From: Rhynchopus sp. YZ270_cl-10
Lineage: Eukaryota > Euglenozoa > Diplonemea > Diplonemida > Diplonemidae
DNA: 64,000 nucleotides
NCBI GenBank assembly: GCA_964035575.1
Contig: OZ037842.1
Span: 558,001 to 622,000, forward strand
Reading direction: 5' to 3'
In this document: in pieces, positions 52,301 through 64,000 of the stretch
Numbering within the stretch: the stretch's first letter is position 1
Layout: every line of letters begins with the position of its first letter
Notes under the pieces: model-generated
Seen by the model: only the letters and a program-made list of their open reading frames with translations
Database searches by the model: none
What the model was told of the DNA's origin: nothing
Translations under genes and position numbers: made by a program

Positions 52301-55300
52301 CGGTGCGTCAGTAGACGGCGTTCCTGGTGCAGCTGTGTCGGAGCCAGGTACCGCTGTGTCGGGGGCAGAGGTCTCGACAGGTGTGCACGCCGGGTATGTG
52401 TCATTGCTGTTCTTGCAGGCATCGCACGTTGCAGCGTCGTACACAGCAGGACAGTTCTCGCAATTGTCGCCGTACCAGCTGCCACTGCACCTGCACACAC
52501 AGGCAGACCCATCTGCGCGTGATGTCACTTCAGAAGCGTGGCCAGAGCAGTGAATGTCGACATCGCACTGCACACACTCGCTGCGCTCCCAAGAGTACCC
52601 TGTCGCACAGGTGGAACAGTCCTGGGTGGCGTCGTAGGCAGAAGGGCATACGTCGCAGTTGGTGCCCTGCCACTTGTTTCTGCAGTCGCACACGCACTCT
52701 GTCGCGGTGGAGACGACAGAGTGCGCGTTGCTCGTGCAGTTGCTGGCAGTTGTGCATTGGAAGCAGTTTGGGTAAACGCATGTATCGCAGTGTGCACCGG
52801 TGTACGATGCAGGGCACACAGAACAGTCGGAACCAGTCCAGTGGTTCGCACATGTGCACGCACACACACCATTATCCTTCTGTACACTTGCGGCGTGTCC
52901 GCTGCAGTGCGTCCACTGCGAGCACTCGACACAGTTGGGAGGTGTGCCCACGTGGTTGGCTGCGCACTGTGTGCACGTTGCGTCATAGACTGACGAGCAG
53001 GTTGCACAGTCGGGCAAGTTCCAGAACCCATTGCAGGTGCATTGACATGACTGGCCGTCGTTCGATACCTGAGCGTTTCCGTTGGAGGAGCAGTCGCTGT
53101 TGGAGCAGGAGGTGCACAGAGGGTAGTTGTACCTTCCGTTCGCGCACGACGCACAGTCCGCAGAGTCGTACTTCGAGGGACACGTATCACACGTAGCACC
53201 TTCCCACTCGTTGCTGCAGGCACAGGTGCACGCGCCTCCAGAGGAGCCAGTCACTTGCCCATGTTGCGAACAGTCGGCAGATGAACATGAGCGGCACACC
53301 CCTGCTTCTTTGATGTACCCGTCCTCGCATTGGCCACAGCCGCTGCCAGTGTAGCCTTCGCTGCAGGCGCTGCAATCAGCCCCAGTGAATCCCACGTTAC
53401 ATGTGCACGTGCACCCGGTGCTGTCGTCGTTGTTGGTCACAGAGAGCGCGTTCCCAGAACAATGTCTGCTCAAGTCACAAGCCTGGCAGTGCACAGCTCC
53501 ATTCCACGAGTAGTAACCATCGCTACATGCAGAACAGCTGGGCAGAGAATACCCAGTGCGGCAGGTGCTGCACGTGGCGTCAACCCAACCATCTTTGCAC
53601 GTACAGACGCATGCTGCTCCGCTCGGGTCAGATGCCACTGAGGCAGTGTTTCCAGCGGTGCAGTGCGCAGCAATGGTGCATGCAGTGCAGACGTCGCCAG
53701 ACTTCACGTATCCCACATCGCAAATGGTGCAAGCCGCTCCTTTGTAGCCTGTGTCGCATGTGCACTCACACTTCTTCTTGTTCGACGACACAGTAGCTGT
53801 GCCCTTCCCACTGCAGTGAGCGGCGCGTGTGCATTCTTCGCACACAGGGTAGTTGATACGTCCTGCACTGCATGCTCCACAGTCTGCGGCGGACGAAAAC
53901 TTAACATCGCACTCGTTGCAAGTTGTGCCAGTCCACTGCTTTTTGCATGCACAAACACATCCACTGCGGTCGCTGTTGGACGTCACAGACACAGCGTTCC
54001 CACTACAGTGCAACTGCTTCATACACTTGAAGCAGTCTGGATAAGAGTACCTCCCAGCAGCGCACTGCCCACAGTTGGCACCAGCATACTTCCCTGGGCA
54101 CGTTTCGCAGTTGTCGCCTGTCCATTTCTTGTTGCAGTTACAGATGCACTCTCCACCAACTGGCACCACTCCACTTGCGCGCGAGTTGCAGTGGCTCTCC
54201 ACAGTGCACCCTCCGCAATGTGGGTAGGTCCCTGCTTCCAAGCAACTGTTGCAGTGTGCATCCTGGGTGAAAATCGCAGGACACGTGTCGCATGTGCTTC
54301 CACCCCAGCTGTTCTTGCATGTGCACACACACGCCCCATCATCAGAGACTGTGGCATCGTAGGCGTGCGTGTTTCCGTTGCACACAGCATCGACGCTGCA
54401 TGCCTTGCACTCGGGGTATGAGTACTTCTGTGCTGCGCACCCTGTGCAAGACGCATCGTATTTGCTGAAGTCGCATGTGTCGCATTGGGGCCCGGTCCAC
54501 TGGCCACGGCAGCTGCACGTACAGAGATCGTTCCCTCCATCCGTTCCGGTCACGTACCCATTCCCGTTGCAGTCGGAGACAGCGTTGCAGAGTCTGCATT
54601 CCTTCGTGGTGCCAGGAACCTTTACGTGGAACTGCGCACACTGCTGGCACTCTGAACCATCTTCTGTGAGGTAGTGCGTGGCTGGGCACACGTTGCACTC
54701 AGCACCTGTCCAGGGGGCATCGCAGCTGCATTCGCATTTCCCGTTCTGCCCTGCGGAGACGTCGCCGTGCCCGTTGCAGTGTCCAGATGTGCACAACGTG
54801 CACACGGGGAAGCCCACACGGCCAGACAAGCACCCGGTGCAGGTGGCGTTGTAGCGGGTGGAGTCACAAGACCCACACGAGTCGCCCGTCCACTCAGAGG
54901 TGCAGCCACTGCACACGCACTTCCCTCCAAGGGCGGTGACAAACGCAGCACGGCCGTTGCAATGGCTCTCCACAGTGCACATCTTGCACAAGCCATCCCC
55001 AGAGCGGATGTATCCAGCCGCACACAACTCACAGCTCGCGCCAGTGTAGCCCGTCATGCATTTACACAGACAGGTTTGCGACCCTGCAGCCTCTGTTGTG
55101 ACCTCCTCTGCAGCGTTGCTGCAGTGAACTGCCGACGTGCACTGTGTGCAGTTGGCAGAGGGATCTCCGAGCCAGCCCTTGGCACAGCTGTCGCACAGGT
55201 CACCTGCGTACCCTGCAACGCATTCTGAGCACTGGCTTTCGGGGGACCACCCAGCAAGACATCTGCAGGCACACTCGCCGTCCACAGCCTCAACGTACGA

Positions 55301-58300
55301 CGTGCCACGGTAGAAGCAATCGGAGTTCAGCTTGTCGCCGATGGTGCATTGTCTGCATGAGCCGTCCGTCTCGACTCTGACGTGCTTTGCAACACACTCG
55401 TCGCAGGCCAGCCCAGAGAAAGGGTACGGACATATCGAGCATGAGGCACCTGTGAAGCGCCCACTGCAGCGGCACTTGCATTCACCGTTGTCAACAAAGC
55501 CAGTGCCACTCGCAGCCGCGCAGCGAGTGGAGCACGAGATACACGCAGGGTAGTAGCCATGGAGGTCTGCACACTCAGCACACGTCGCGTTGTTGAACTG
55601 TGCAGCACACACACTGCAGTCGTCGCCACTCCACTGGTCCTCGCACGCGCATCTGCAGCTTCCAGTGCTGTTGACGTATGCCGCTCCATGTCCACTGCAG
55701 CTTACACTGTCCAGACACGACGAGCACACCTGTCCCTGCAATGCGTATCCATCGTCACACGCCTGACACGTGGCTCCCGAGTAGCCTTCGAGACACTGGC
55801 ATCCGCACCGGGTGTCAGAAACAGGTACACTCGTTCCCCCGTTCTGACACTGTGTTTCCCCCACGTCATCCTGGACAAGAGCAGCAATCTCTGCGCAGTT
55901 CGCACACGTCGGGTACATGATCCTGCTGTCGGAACATCCACCGCAGTCGTTGCTGGCATCAAACTTTTCCGGACAGGTGCCGCAGTTGGAGTCTTGCGTC
56001 CACGAGTTCCTGCACTGGCACACACATACGTTGTTTACACTTGTCACAGCCCACGCACGGGAGTTGCAGTGCGTTTCCACACTGCACTGCCTGCAAATAA
56101 CTGTGTCGCTGACATCGGTTGTGGAGGCAACATAGCCAGGCAGGCATCCGTTGCAGCGGCCATCAACAGTGGTGTACGGGTAGGGGCATGCGTTGCAACG
56201 CTGCCCTGTCCAGTGGTCATCGCAGTCGCAAGTGCAGACACCATCGACGGAAGCAGCAGCACCGTGACTGTTGCACGTCGTGTTGTCGCAGATGCAGTCT
56301 GGGAAGGCGTATGTCCCCGTCGCACACGCTGTGCAGTCGCTGGTGTATACGGTGCTGTTGCCGGGGCACGATTCGCACAAGTCACCTGTCCAGGGGAGGT
56401 CGCATTCACACAAACATGTCACACCGTCGGAGGAGGTCACAGTACCGTGGCTCCCACAGATCGCTGCATCGCACTGCAAACAACCGCTGTCCTGGGCGTA
56501 GTACCCACTTTTACATGTGAGACAATTTGTGGCCTCGTCGTATCCAGTGGGACACGCCGCACAGTCGGGCTCCTCCCATTTGTTCTCGCACGTGCAGAGG
56601 CAGTCGGTTCCATTAGACGTCACTGAAGACGCGTGCCCGTTGCATGCCCCTGCCAGGGTGCAGAGCTTGCACTCTTGGAGGTCGTTCAGAGCGTGAGGTG
56701 CTGCACAGTCCGCACACAACGTCTGTTCAAAACGCGCAGGGCACACCCCACAAGACGCACCGTCGAAGTTGGTGTTGCAGGTGCACACGCACTTTGTGAA
56801 GTCTTCATTGCTGGTCACGGACAAGGCGTGCTCATTGCAGTCAGTGGTTGTGTTACACTCCCTACACGCAGTCCCCGACATGACGTAACCCACAGAACAC
56901 GGTGTGCATGTGGCAGGCGTCGATGAAGTGTCATGCGCAAAGCCTGATGGGCAGGTGCTGCAGGTGTCGCCCTCCCACGGATACTCGCAGTGGCAGTTGC
57001 AAGACGTTTCTCCGTTGGTGCGTGTCACAACAAGACCACGGCCGTTGCAGTGGTCATTGCTGCTGCATCTTATGCAGATGTCGTCGCTTTCAACGTAGTC
57101 CTCGGCACACGAAGCACACGCATCTCCTGTGTAGTTGGAGCTGCAGGAACCACAGACACAAGTCCTGTCAGCACCACTTCCACTTGTGTACACAGAGGCA
57201 CGTCCGTTGCATGTGGTGTCCGCAGAGCAAGCTGTGCAGTCGGGTGGTGTCCCTGTCGAGCCAGAGGAACATTCGTCACAGTCTGTGCCCGCGTGTTCAC
57301 ACGTCTCACACCTGTCGCCTGACCAGCCGTTCGCGCATCCACTACATTCACATTGGCCAGACGACACGGCCTCGGATGACGACCGGTTGTTGCAGTACAG
57401 CGTGTTGCATTCCCTGCACAGCTCCCCGAAATAGCCGTCTGCGCAGTCCCTGCAGTAGGCTTGTTCGAACCTCTCTGGGCACGAGGAGCAGTCGCTGCCC
57501 TCCCAGTTGTCCATGCATTTGCACACACATGTTTCCTGGTCTGCAGACGTGCCTACACTTTCGGCGTGGCTGTTGCACGACGTCACATTGGTGCACTGCG
57601 TGCAGCTCTGCTCGCTACCAGCAAACCCTGCTGCGCAGCTCTCGCAGGCAGCTCCCGAAAACCCTGGGAAGCAGCTGCACATGCACACACCCAAGATGCT
57701 GCTGGACGGCTGCAGGGTCCCCTGGCCGCTGCAGACGATGTGTGCAGCCATGATCGCTTCACTGGGTGTGAAGGTGGTCCCCACGACACCGTACTTCAGT
57801 GCACCCATGCCAACCTCAGTGCAGGTCAGACACGAAGGGAATTGTCCTTCATTCGCACACCCGGTGCACGTGCTGTTGAAACGAGTCTCGTCACATCCAG
57901 TGCAGGCAGGGCCAGTGAACGGGAACTTGCAGGCACACTTGCACGATGACCTGTCAGCCGTTGACGTGACGTGGTGGGCGTTGCTGCTGCAGTCCGTCTC
58001 AAGGGAGCACTGCGCACATGTCACCTTCCCACCGGCATCTGTCGAGACACGGTGCCAACCCTCCTTACAGTTGTTGCAGTCTGAAGCAGGGTCGTAGCCA
58101 TCCTCGCATGAGCTGCACTTTGCCCCAGTCCAGTGGTAGCGGCAGGCACATCCACATGTGTCCGCAACGACAGACCCGTGGTTGTTGCATGTCCTCGCGT
58201 CTGTGCACTCCCCGCAAGCAGGGAACGTTCCAGTGAACCCGTCGGCGCATGTTGTGCAGGTAGCGTCGTAGTAGTCCGGACACACATCGCACTGCGGCCC

Positions 58301-61300
58301 CGTCCAAGGCTCGTTGCATTCACAGCGGCAAGTGCGCCCGTCAGTCACCACGTTCGCAACATTAGCGACCGTGCAGCCAGCTTGCTGTGCGGTGCACTCA
58401 GTGCAGGTTACAACCTCCACACCGACCACAGTGTAGTGGTTGGCGACACACACAGAACAGTCGCTGGCCTCGGCGAAGTTCGATGGGCACGTCTCGCAGG
58501 CGTCTCCTGCCCAGTGGTTTCTGCAGTTGCATTTGCAGGTGGGGTGGAGCAGCACAGACGTCGCACGGTTGTTGCAAGAGGTGACAACGTTGCATGGCTC
58601 GCAGCCGGGGAACCCTGTTCTGCCTGGGGCACATGCATCACAGTTGTCACCGCTGTATTTGGCTGGGCACACAGAGCAGTCCTTACCCATCCACTTGCTC
58701 TGACACTCGCAGATGCATTCGTTGTTCACAGCTGTCACATTATGTGCCCTGTCGCCATTGCAGTGTCTCTCTGTTGTGCACTCTTCACAGCTGAGGATGG
58801 CAGCTACACCCACAAGACCCGACTCTTGTGCGGGCAGCGATGGCACAAGGATGTAGTCAGCAAGGCACTCAAGGCATTCCAGCGCAGAGTCGTGACCCAC
58901 TTCGCAGTCAGTGCACGCACCCAAAGCATCAATCCTGTAGGGGTACTTGCATGTGCACACACACGTGTTGTCATGCGAAACGACAGCCCGTGCCTTGTTC
59001 GCCCCACCACAGTGCCTTGCCAGGGTGCACTGAACGCATACACCACCCTCACTGACGTAGCCGTTCGTGCATGTCTTGCAGTTGGTCGAAGCATCGTAGC
59101 CTGCCTTGCAGACACAGATGCATGCACCCTCAGAGACAGCGACGGTGTCGGCATTTCCGTTGCAGGTGGTAGCAGTCGTGCACTGTGAGCAGGCAGGTGC
59201 CTGGCCGATGTACAGCTTCCCGGCATCGCATTCATTGCAGTCGACCCCAGTGTAGGGCTCCACACATTCGCCACATCTGTCTCCAGACCATTGGTTTCTG
59301 CACGTGCCGCACACGCATGATTGCTTGTCGCCGCTCACCTGAGGGCTGACCGCATTGTCGTTGCACCTCTTCGCACTTGTGCAGGGCAGGCAGTCGGGGT
59401 AGCTGTACCTCCCAGCAGCGCACGCCTTGCATGTGGCGTCAAATTTGCGTGTGTCACAAGTCTGACACCTGTCACCCTTCCACTGCCCATCACAGGTACA
59501 CAGGCACTGTGTGCGATCAGCTGAAGCAACAACGCTTCCATGTGCAGAGCACCCCAGACCAGACGTAAGGTCAGCGTCGCATGCTGTGCAGAGCGGGTAG
59601 TTGATTCTGTCCGCTGCACAGCTGCTGCATGTAGTCTGGTTGAACTTTGTCGGGCACGAGGCACAAGCAGGTCCTTCCCACTGCTCTGTGCAGACGCATC
59701 TACATGTCTGCTGGATGCCAGTGAACACAATAGAAGCGTGGCTATTGCAGTGCGTGTCTGTAGAACATGCCGTGCACTCCCCACTGGCAAGCTTTGTATA
59801 TCCTGGTGCACAGAACTGACACCGCAGCCCGCGGTAGCCTGGCTTGCAGCTGCATTCGCACCTGACAGCGTTGATGACAAGGGAGCTCGCGCTCACGGAG
59901 TCGGCGTTGCCAGTGCAGTGCTGTGCCACAGTGCATTCTGTGCATTCTGGGTAGTGGACACGGTTATCGGCACACCTGTTGCATCTTCCTGTGTGTGCTG
60001 CCGTAAACTGCGAAGGACACGTGGCACAGTTGGACGCAGCCGTCAGCTGGTCGTTGCATTCACAAACGCAGACACCATCGACCGACGTGACAAGGGAAGC
60101 TGCATTGCTGCAATGTGCTGCAGTAGAGCATGCCACACACCCGCCGTCCCCCGACACGTATCCATTGGCACAGGCTGTGCACCCGGTGGACGCGTTGTAG
60201 CCAGTGGTGCAGGTCTCACATCTGTCCCCAGTCCACTTTGCATCGCAGACACAGGTACACGCGTTTCCAGACGTGTCCACAGATGTAGCACGTCCAAGGC
60301 AGTGCAGAGCGTTGCTGCACGTTGTGCACGCGGGTGCCACACCCGTCGCAGTGGCACTGCATCCCGAGCAGTCATTGCTACTGTCGAAGGTGGCGTCACA
60401 CACTGAGCAACTGTCCCCCGACCAGTAGTTGCGACAGACGCACATGCACGTCACACCGTCGGAGTATACAACGCCTTGGCCGGAGCAGTTCGTGGTTGAG
60501 GAGCACCCCAGGCAGCTGTCGCCTGATTTGAAGTATCCATTCGCACACGTGTCGCACAGCCCTGTGCTGGAGTCGTAGTTCGAGGGACACACATTGCACT
60601 CCGCCCCTGTCCACGGCGGCTTGCAGGTCCCACAGATGCACTCTAGTCCAGTTGTGTCAGCGTATACGTGTGCGTCTGAGAGAGCGTGTCCGTGGCAGTG
60701 TTCGCTGCTTGTGCACAGCTCGCAAGTCACTTCACCCGATCCTGTCGCGGACACGGCCTGAACAAGTCCCGATGCGCACGGCAAACAATGATCCCCCTCC
60801 TGCTTGTACAAAAGCGTGTCGCATTCATCACACCTAGCACCAGTCCATCTCTCCGTACACTGGCAAAGGCACACTGCTGCAGGGTCGTTCGCAGCAAGGG
60901 CTGGGACGTCCACAGCAGACGTGTACGTGGAGGTGTGTCCTGCAATGCAGTACTCCCCGCAGTGCACGCAGTAGGGGTAGTTGACGTAGCCAGGCAAACA
61001 CTCGGAGCAAGCGTCACCCGCGTAGGGGTGTGGGCACTGCGAGCATGCGTCCCCTGTCCACTTGTGTGCACATTCGCACTGGCACTTTGCATTGCCCCCA
61101 ACACTCCACACTGCCTCAGAGTTACCGTTGCAGTGGGCGATGTCGGTGCAGCGCACACACTCCCCACTGCCGACCTTTTCGAAGTTCGCCTCGCACACCG
61201 TGCAGGCGTTGCCAGTGTAGCCGGCTTTGCATTCGCACACACATGTGTCAGCTTCGACGTAGGCCACCCCTGTTGTGCCCGTGCCTGTGCACTGGCATTG

Positions 61301-64000
61301 ATTGCATGTAGGGTAATCAACTCTGCCTGCAGCGCACTTGTCGCAGTTTTCACCTGTGAACGCGTCTGGGCAAGTGCTGCAGTCGGGCGGAAGGAACGAC
61401 TTCCTGCAGGTGCACTCGCATCCGGTCATGTCTGCCGTGGGCTGCACGCTGAGGGCGTTTCTGCCACCACTGCAGTCAAGCGACTTCTTGCACTTGCGGC
61501 ATTTCCCCAACAACACACTCACGTACTCGCTGCTGCTGTCACACTCGGCACATGTTGGTCCTGTCCACCCTGGCCTGCACACACATTCGCACAGGCGGCT
61601 TGAGTTGAGCGAGACGTCGATAGCGTTCCCACTGCAGTGGAGGCGAACGTTGCACTTCGTACAGTCAGCATCATCAAGTCTGTCGCTTGCGCACTCGTTG
61701 CACGTATCTTGCTTGTACTTGTGGTCGCATCTATTGCACCTTGGCCCCATCCAGAAATCGGTGCACTGGCCACATTCACAACGCAGTCTGTCGTTCGAAG
61801 AAGTAACGCTAACTGCGTGCCCGTTGCAGAAGGTTCCAAGGTCACAGCGGGTGCACACAGGCAGGCCCTCCGCTCCATTGAACAAAGCAACAGAGCTCAC
61901 AACGAAACCCTTTGCACACTTCCTGCAGTCGGTAGAGCTGTCGTACTGTTGTGGACACGTTGCGCATGTGTCACCGGTCCATCCGTTCCTGCATGCACAG
62001 GTGCAGTTGCCAGTGGCATCTGTCCCGGACGGCACCCCGTTGCTGCTGCAGTCGTTCGTTGCCGTGCATTCTCTGCACACCAGGCTTCCGGCAACCATGG
62101 AAGATGCCCACTTATGTTTGCAGACAGCGCAGTCCCGCAGTGCGCTGTAACCTTCAGGACACGTCGCACAGTTCGTCGCCTCTTCGTAGTAGTTTCTGCA
62201 TGAGCAGCTGCACGACTCGCCGTCAGCAGCAAAGCTCACTTCCACACCGTTCCCGTTGCACGCTGACAGGGAACACCCGCATGCAGGGTACACCAACCCC
62301 ACCTCAGCACATTGCTGGCACTGTGCACCAGAGTACGGGTGCGGGCAGATGTCGCAGCTGTCCCCCACGTAGTGTCCGCTGCACTGGCAGCCACATGCAC
62401 CATCTTCTACGAAAGCAACGCCGTTGTTGCCACAGTGCGTGGTGTTCCCGGTGCACTGGAAGCACACGGGGTAGTGTGCATGGCCTTCTTTGCACGACGA
62501 GCACGTCTCGCCTTCTGTTTCGCAGCCAGCACAGAACTGTGGAGGGCAGTGCGTGCAGAGACCCTGTGCATCCTTCTCCCACGAGGCCTTGCATTCGCAT
62601 TCACAGGTGTCACCGCTTGCAGAGACTACCGATGCTGCGGCACCGGTGCCACAGTTGTACTCTGTTGCACACGACTTGCACGAAGCGCCCGACACGTAGT
62701 ACCCTGCTGCACAGCTTGAACATTCGCCGTCTGTAGGGTCGTAAGCGTCGGGACACGTCTCACAGCGGTCGCCCTGCCAGTTGTTCGCGCACACAGTACA
62801 CACACATCCGCCGTTCTCGGCAACGATGGTAGTCCCACGTCCATTGCACCATGCTGCGCTTGTGCACTTGGTGCACTGCACGGCCTTGCCGTTCTCAACA
62901 AGGCTCGGGTAGAAGCCACCAAGCGCGTCGCACTCAACACAGTCGGTAGCACTGTCAAACCCGTACGGACACACGTCACAGTCCGGGCCTGTCCACCTGT
63001 TGGGGCACGTGCACTTGCATGTTGTATGTGCAACATCGGTGGTGGGCACTCCTCTTCCTGAGCAGTCGCCACATTTTGTGCACGCAGGGTAGTCGACACG
63101 TAGTGAAGCACATGACGTGCATGCCGTGTCGTCGTACTTTGCAGGGCAGTGCGTGCATAGGGACTCGGACGTGTACTGACCTGCGCATTTGCACACACAC
63201 GCCGAGGCGTCGGTGTTGGGAATGGAAACGCCGTTGCCGTTGCACACCGCGTTCTCACATCTGGTGCACTCTGGTCCGGCGTGGTTCGCTGCACACTTGT
63301 CGCAGTTCGGCCCCGCAAAGTTGCTCGGGCACACTTCGCAACGCAAGCCGTCCCAGTTCCCGCTGCACCTACACACACAGCGCTTGCCGTCCAAGGATGT
63401 CTCCACCGAGTCTGAACGGTTGTTGCAGTGCAGCGGGATGCTGCAACCTACACAGCTGCTGCCAACAACGATATGCGCACTGGCACAGTCCTTGCAGTCC
63501 GTGGCGGCGTCGCGGGAGTCTGGGCAAACGTCACACGCATCACCTGCCCAGGAGTTGCGGCACGCACACACACACTTCGTCTGGTCGCTGTTAGAGGTGG
63601 TGGAGGCACAGTTGGGAGACAGTTCGCACTTGTGGCACAACTCATCTTGCCCCCTGATGTAGCCCACATCGCACAGCCCACACGACGAGCCTCTGTAGCC
63701 AGCATGGCAGCGGCACCCACACGACGACGCTGTCTTGCGGTAGGCTACCCCGTGGCCCTTGCAGTGCACGTCCCCAGCACACGCAGTGCACAGAGGGAAG
63801 TTGACGCGCGGGTCCTCACATTCATCGCAGCCCACCCCTGTGTACGGGGACGGGCACGTCCCGCACTGAAGCCCAGTGAACTTGCTATTGCACGTACACT
63901 CGCACACCCCGTCGGTAGAGAACACGAAGCTCGGGTCCGCGTTTCTCCCGTTGCAGTCTCCGTCATTTGTGCACTGTGTGCACGATGCTCCTGCGTAGCC
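43358..64000 (-). CDS. Giant EGF/lectin/cadherin/LamG/REJ-like membrane protein, 5' end outside window
   Basis: Visible exons are 64000-48125, 47972-47601, 47529-46702, 46656-46492 and 46447-43358, about 6,776 residues; the frame is open past the right edge. The introns are 152, 71, 45 and 44 bp, all GTATG...CAG and all phase 0. In protein order: a long run of EGF/laminin-like CxxC modules of about 60 residues; a Thr/Ser/Pro spacer (near 52390-52270); more modules; a C-type lectin domain (CPAGWFRSGSRCY to WKTEDCSNAHEVLC, about 50650-50285); a beta-rich, LamG- or farnesoic-acid-methyltransferase-like region; a cadherin-like domain (about 49270-48975); EGF repeats; two LamG-like folds; an IPT-like segment (PKVISYSPPQLSWEG); and an REJ-like region. 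Last come one membrane span (WVIIGVLLAAGAVALLVFVML) and a tail of about 45 residues. A surface adhesion or recognition role is inferred. Confidence 0.88.
48028..48046. repeat. Small hairpin inside an intron of the giant gene
   Basis: GTGCAAACGCC, TGG, GGCGCAG: stem CGCC/GGCG. It resembles the hairpin at 33193. It lies within the 152-bp intron. Confidence 0.4.
50700..64000 (-). repeat. EGF/CxxC module array in the giant gene
   Basis: A module of about 60-65 residues is repeated through more than 13 kb. Its pattern is roughly CNGxGxxV, CxCxCxxxWxGxxCxxCPxxYD, CxxCAxGxxxYPxCxxC. From length I estimate 65-75 modules; I did not count them one by one. Copies differ in most positions apart from Cys, Trp, Gly and the YP pair, so the array is old, unlike the DOMON array of NOX copy 1. 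Confidence 0.88.

Noticed and set aside
48443-63662. Many plus-strand and other-phase frames of 100-350 residues opposite the giant gene
   Set aside because: They are Cys/Arg/Thr-rich shadows caused by the GC-rich, periodic EGF coding sequence.
1-64000. tRNA, rRNA or CRISPR arrays
   Set aside because: No tRNA-type T-arm with a matching acceptor stem, no rRNA stretch and no spacer-repeat array was seen. The tandem repeats here are microsatellites, coding repeats or foldbacks.

Overview
The window is nuclear DNA of a flagellated unicellular eukaryote. It has GC-rich genes with short spliceosomal introns (GTATG donors, CAG acceptors), set in AT-rich spacers full of foldback elements, microsatellites and small dispersed hairpins. 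Every host gene I can support, ten in all, lies on the minus strand. Same-strand gene order, ordinary introns and helical-repeat proteins of mitochondrial-RNA type suggest a euglenozoan, perhaps a diplonemid. That placement is inference: no marker gene or spliced-leader gene was recognised.

Layout, left to right (transcription runs right to left). 1-1019: 5' part of a PPR-like helical-repeat gene. 1268-6056: a whole-looking tyrosine-recombinase (DIRS/Ngaro-type) retroelement with split direct repeats, sitting inside a GGGGTGGT array. 7437-8801: a PTEN-type phosphoinositide phosphatase. 8802-14410: a repeat-rich spacer. 14411-17528: a four-exon conventional kinesin heavy chain. About 18525-20197: a multi-exon sperm-tail PG-rich repeat protein. 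20468-23599: a second repeat-rich spacer.

23600-35211: three tandem NADPH oxidase/ferric reductase-like genes. The first carries three DOMON domains and long acidic TGDD stalks, the second a short stalk, the third almost none. 35449-36735: a second helical-repeat protein. 37265-39010: a type II membrane protein, perhaps a glycosyltransferase. About 39519-40430: a secreted pacifastin-like cysteine-rich protein. 43358-64000 and beyond: a giant single-pass membrane protein of more than 6,700 visible residues, with a long run of EGF/CxxC modules, a C-type lectin domain, cadherin-, LamG-, IPT- and REJ-like regions, one membrane span and a short tail.

The contents fit a motile cell with an elaborate surface: flagellar and transport proteins (kinesin, STPGR protein), lipid signalling (PTEN), a surface redox cluster (NOX family) and secreted or adhesive cysteine-rich proteins. 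The most interesting unexplained signal is a family of about 15-20 small hairpins. They share the loop CTCTCGT (ACGAGAG on the gene strand), their stems vary in compensating ways, and several lie 40-90 bases past a stop codon. All coordinates and domain calls come from reading the sequence; no database search was possible.
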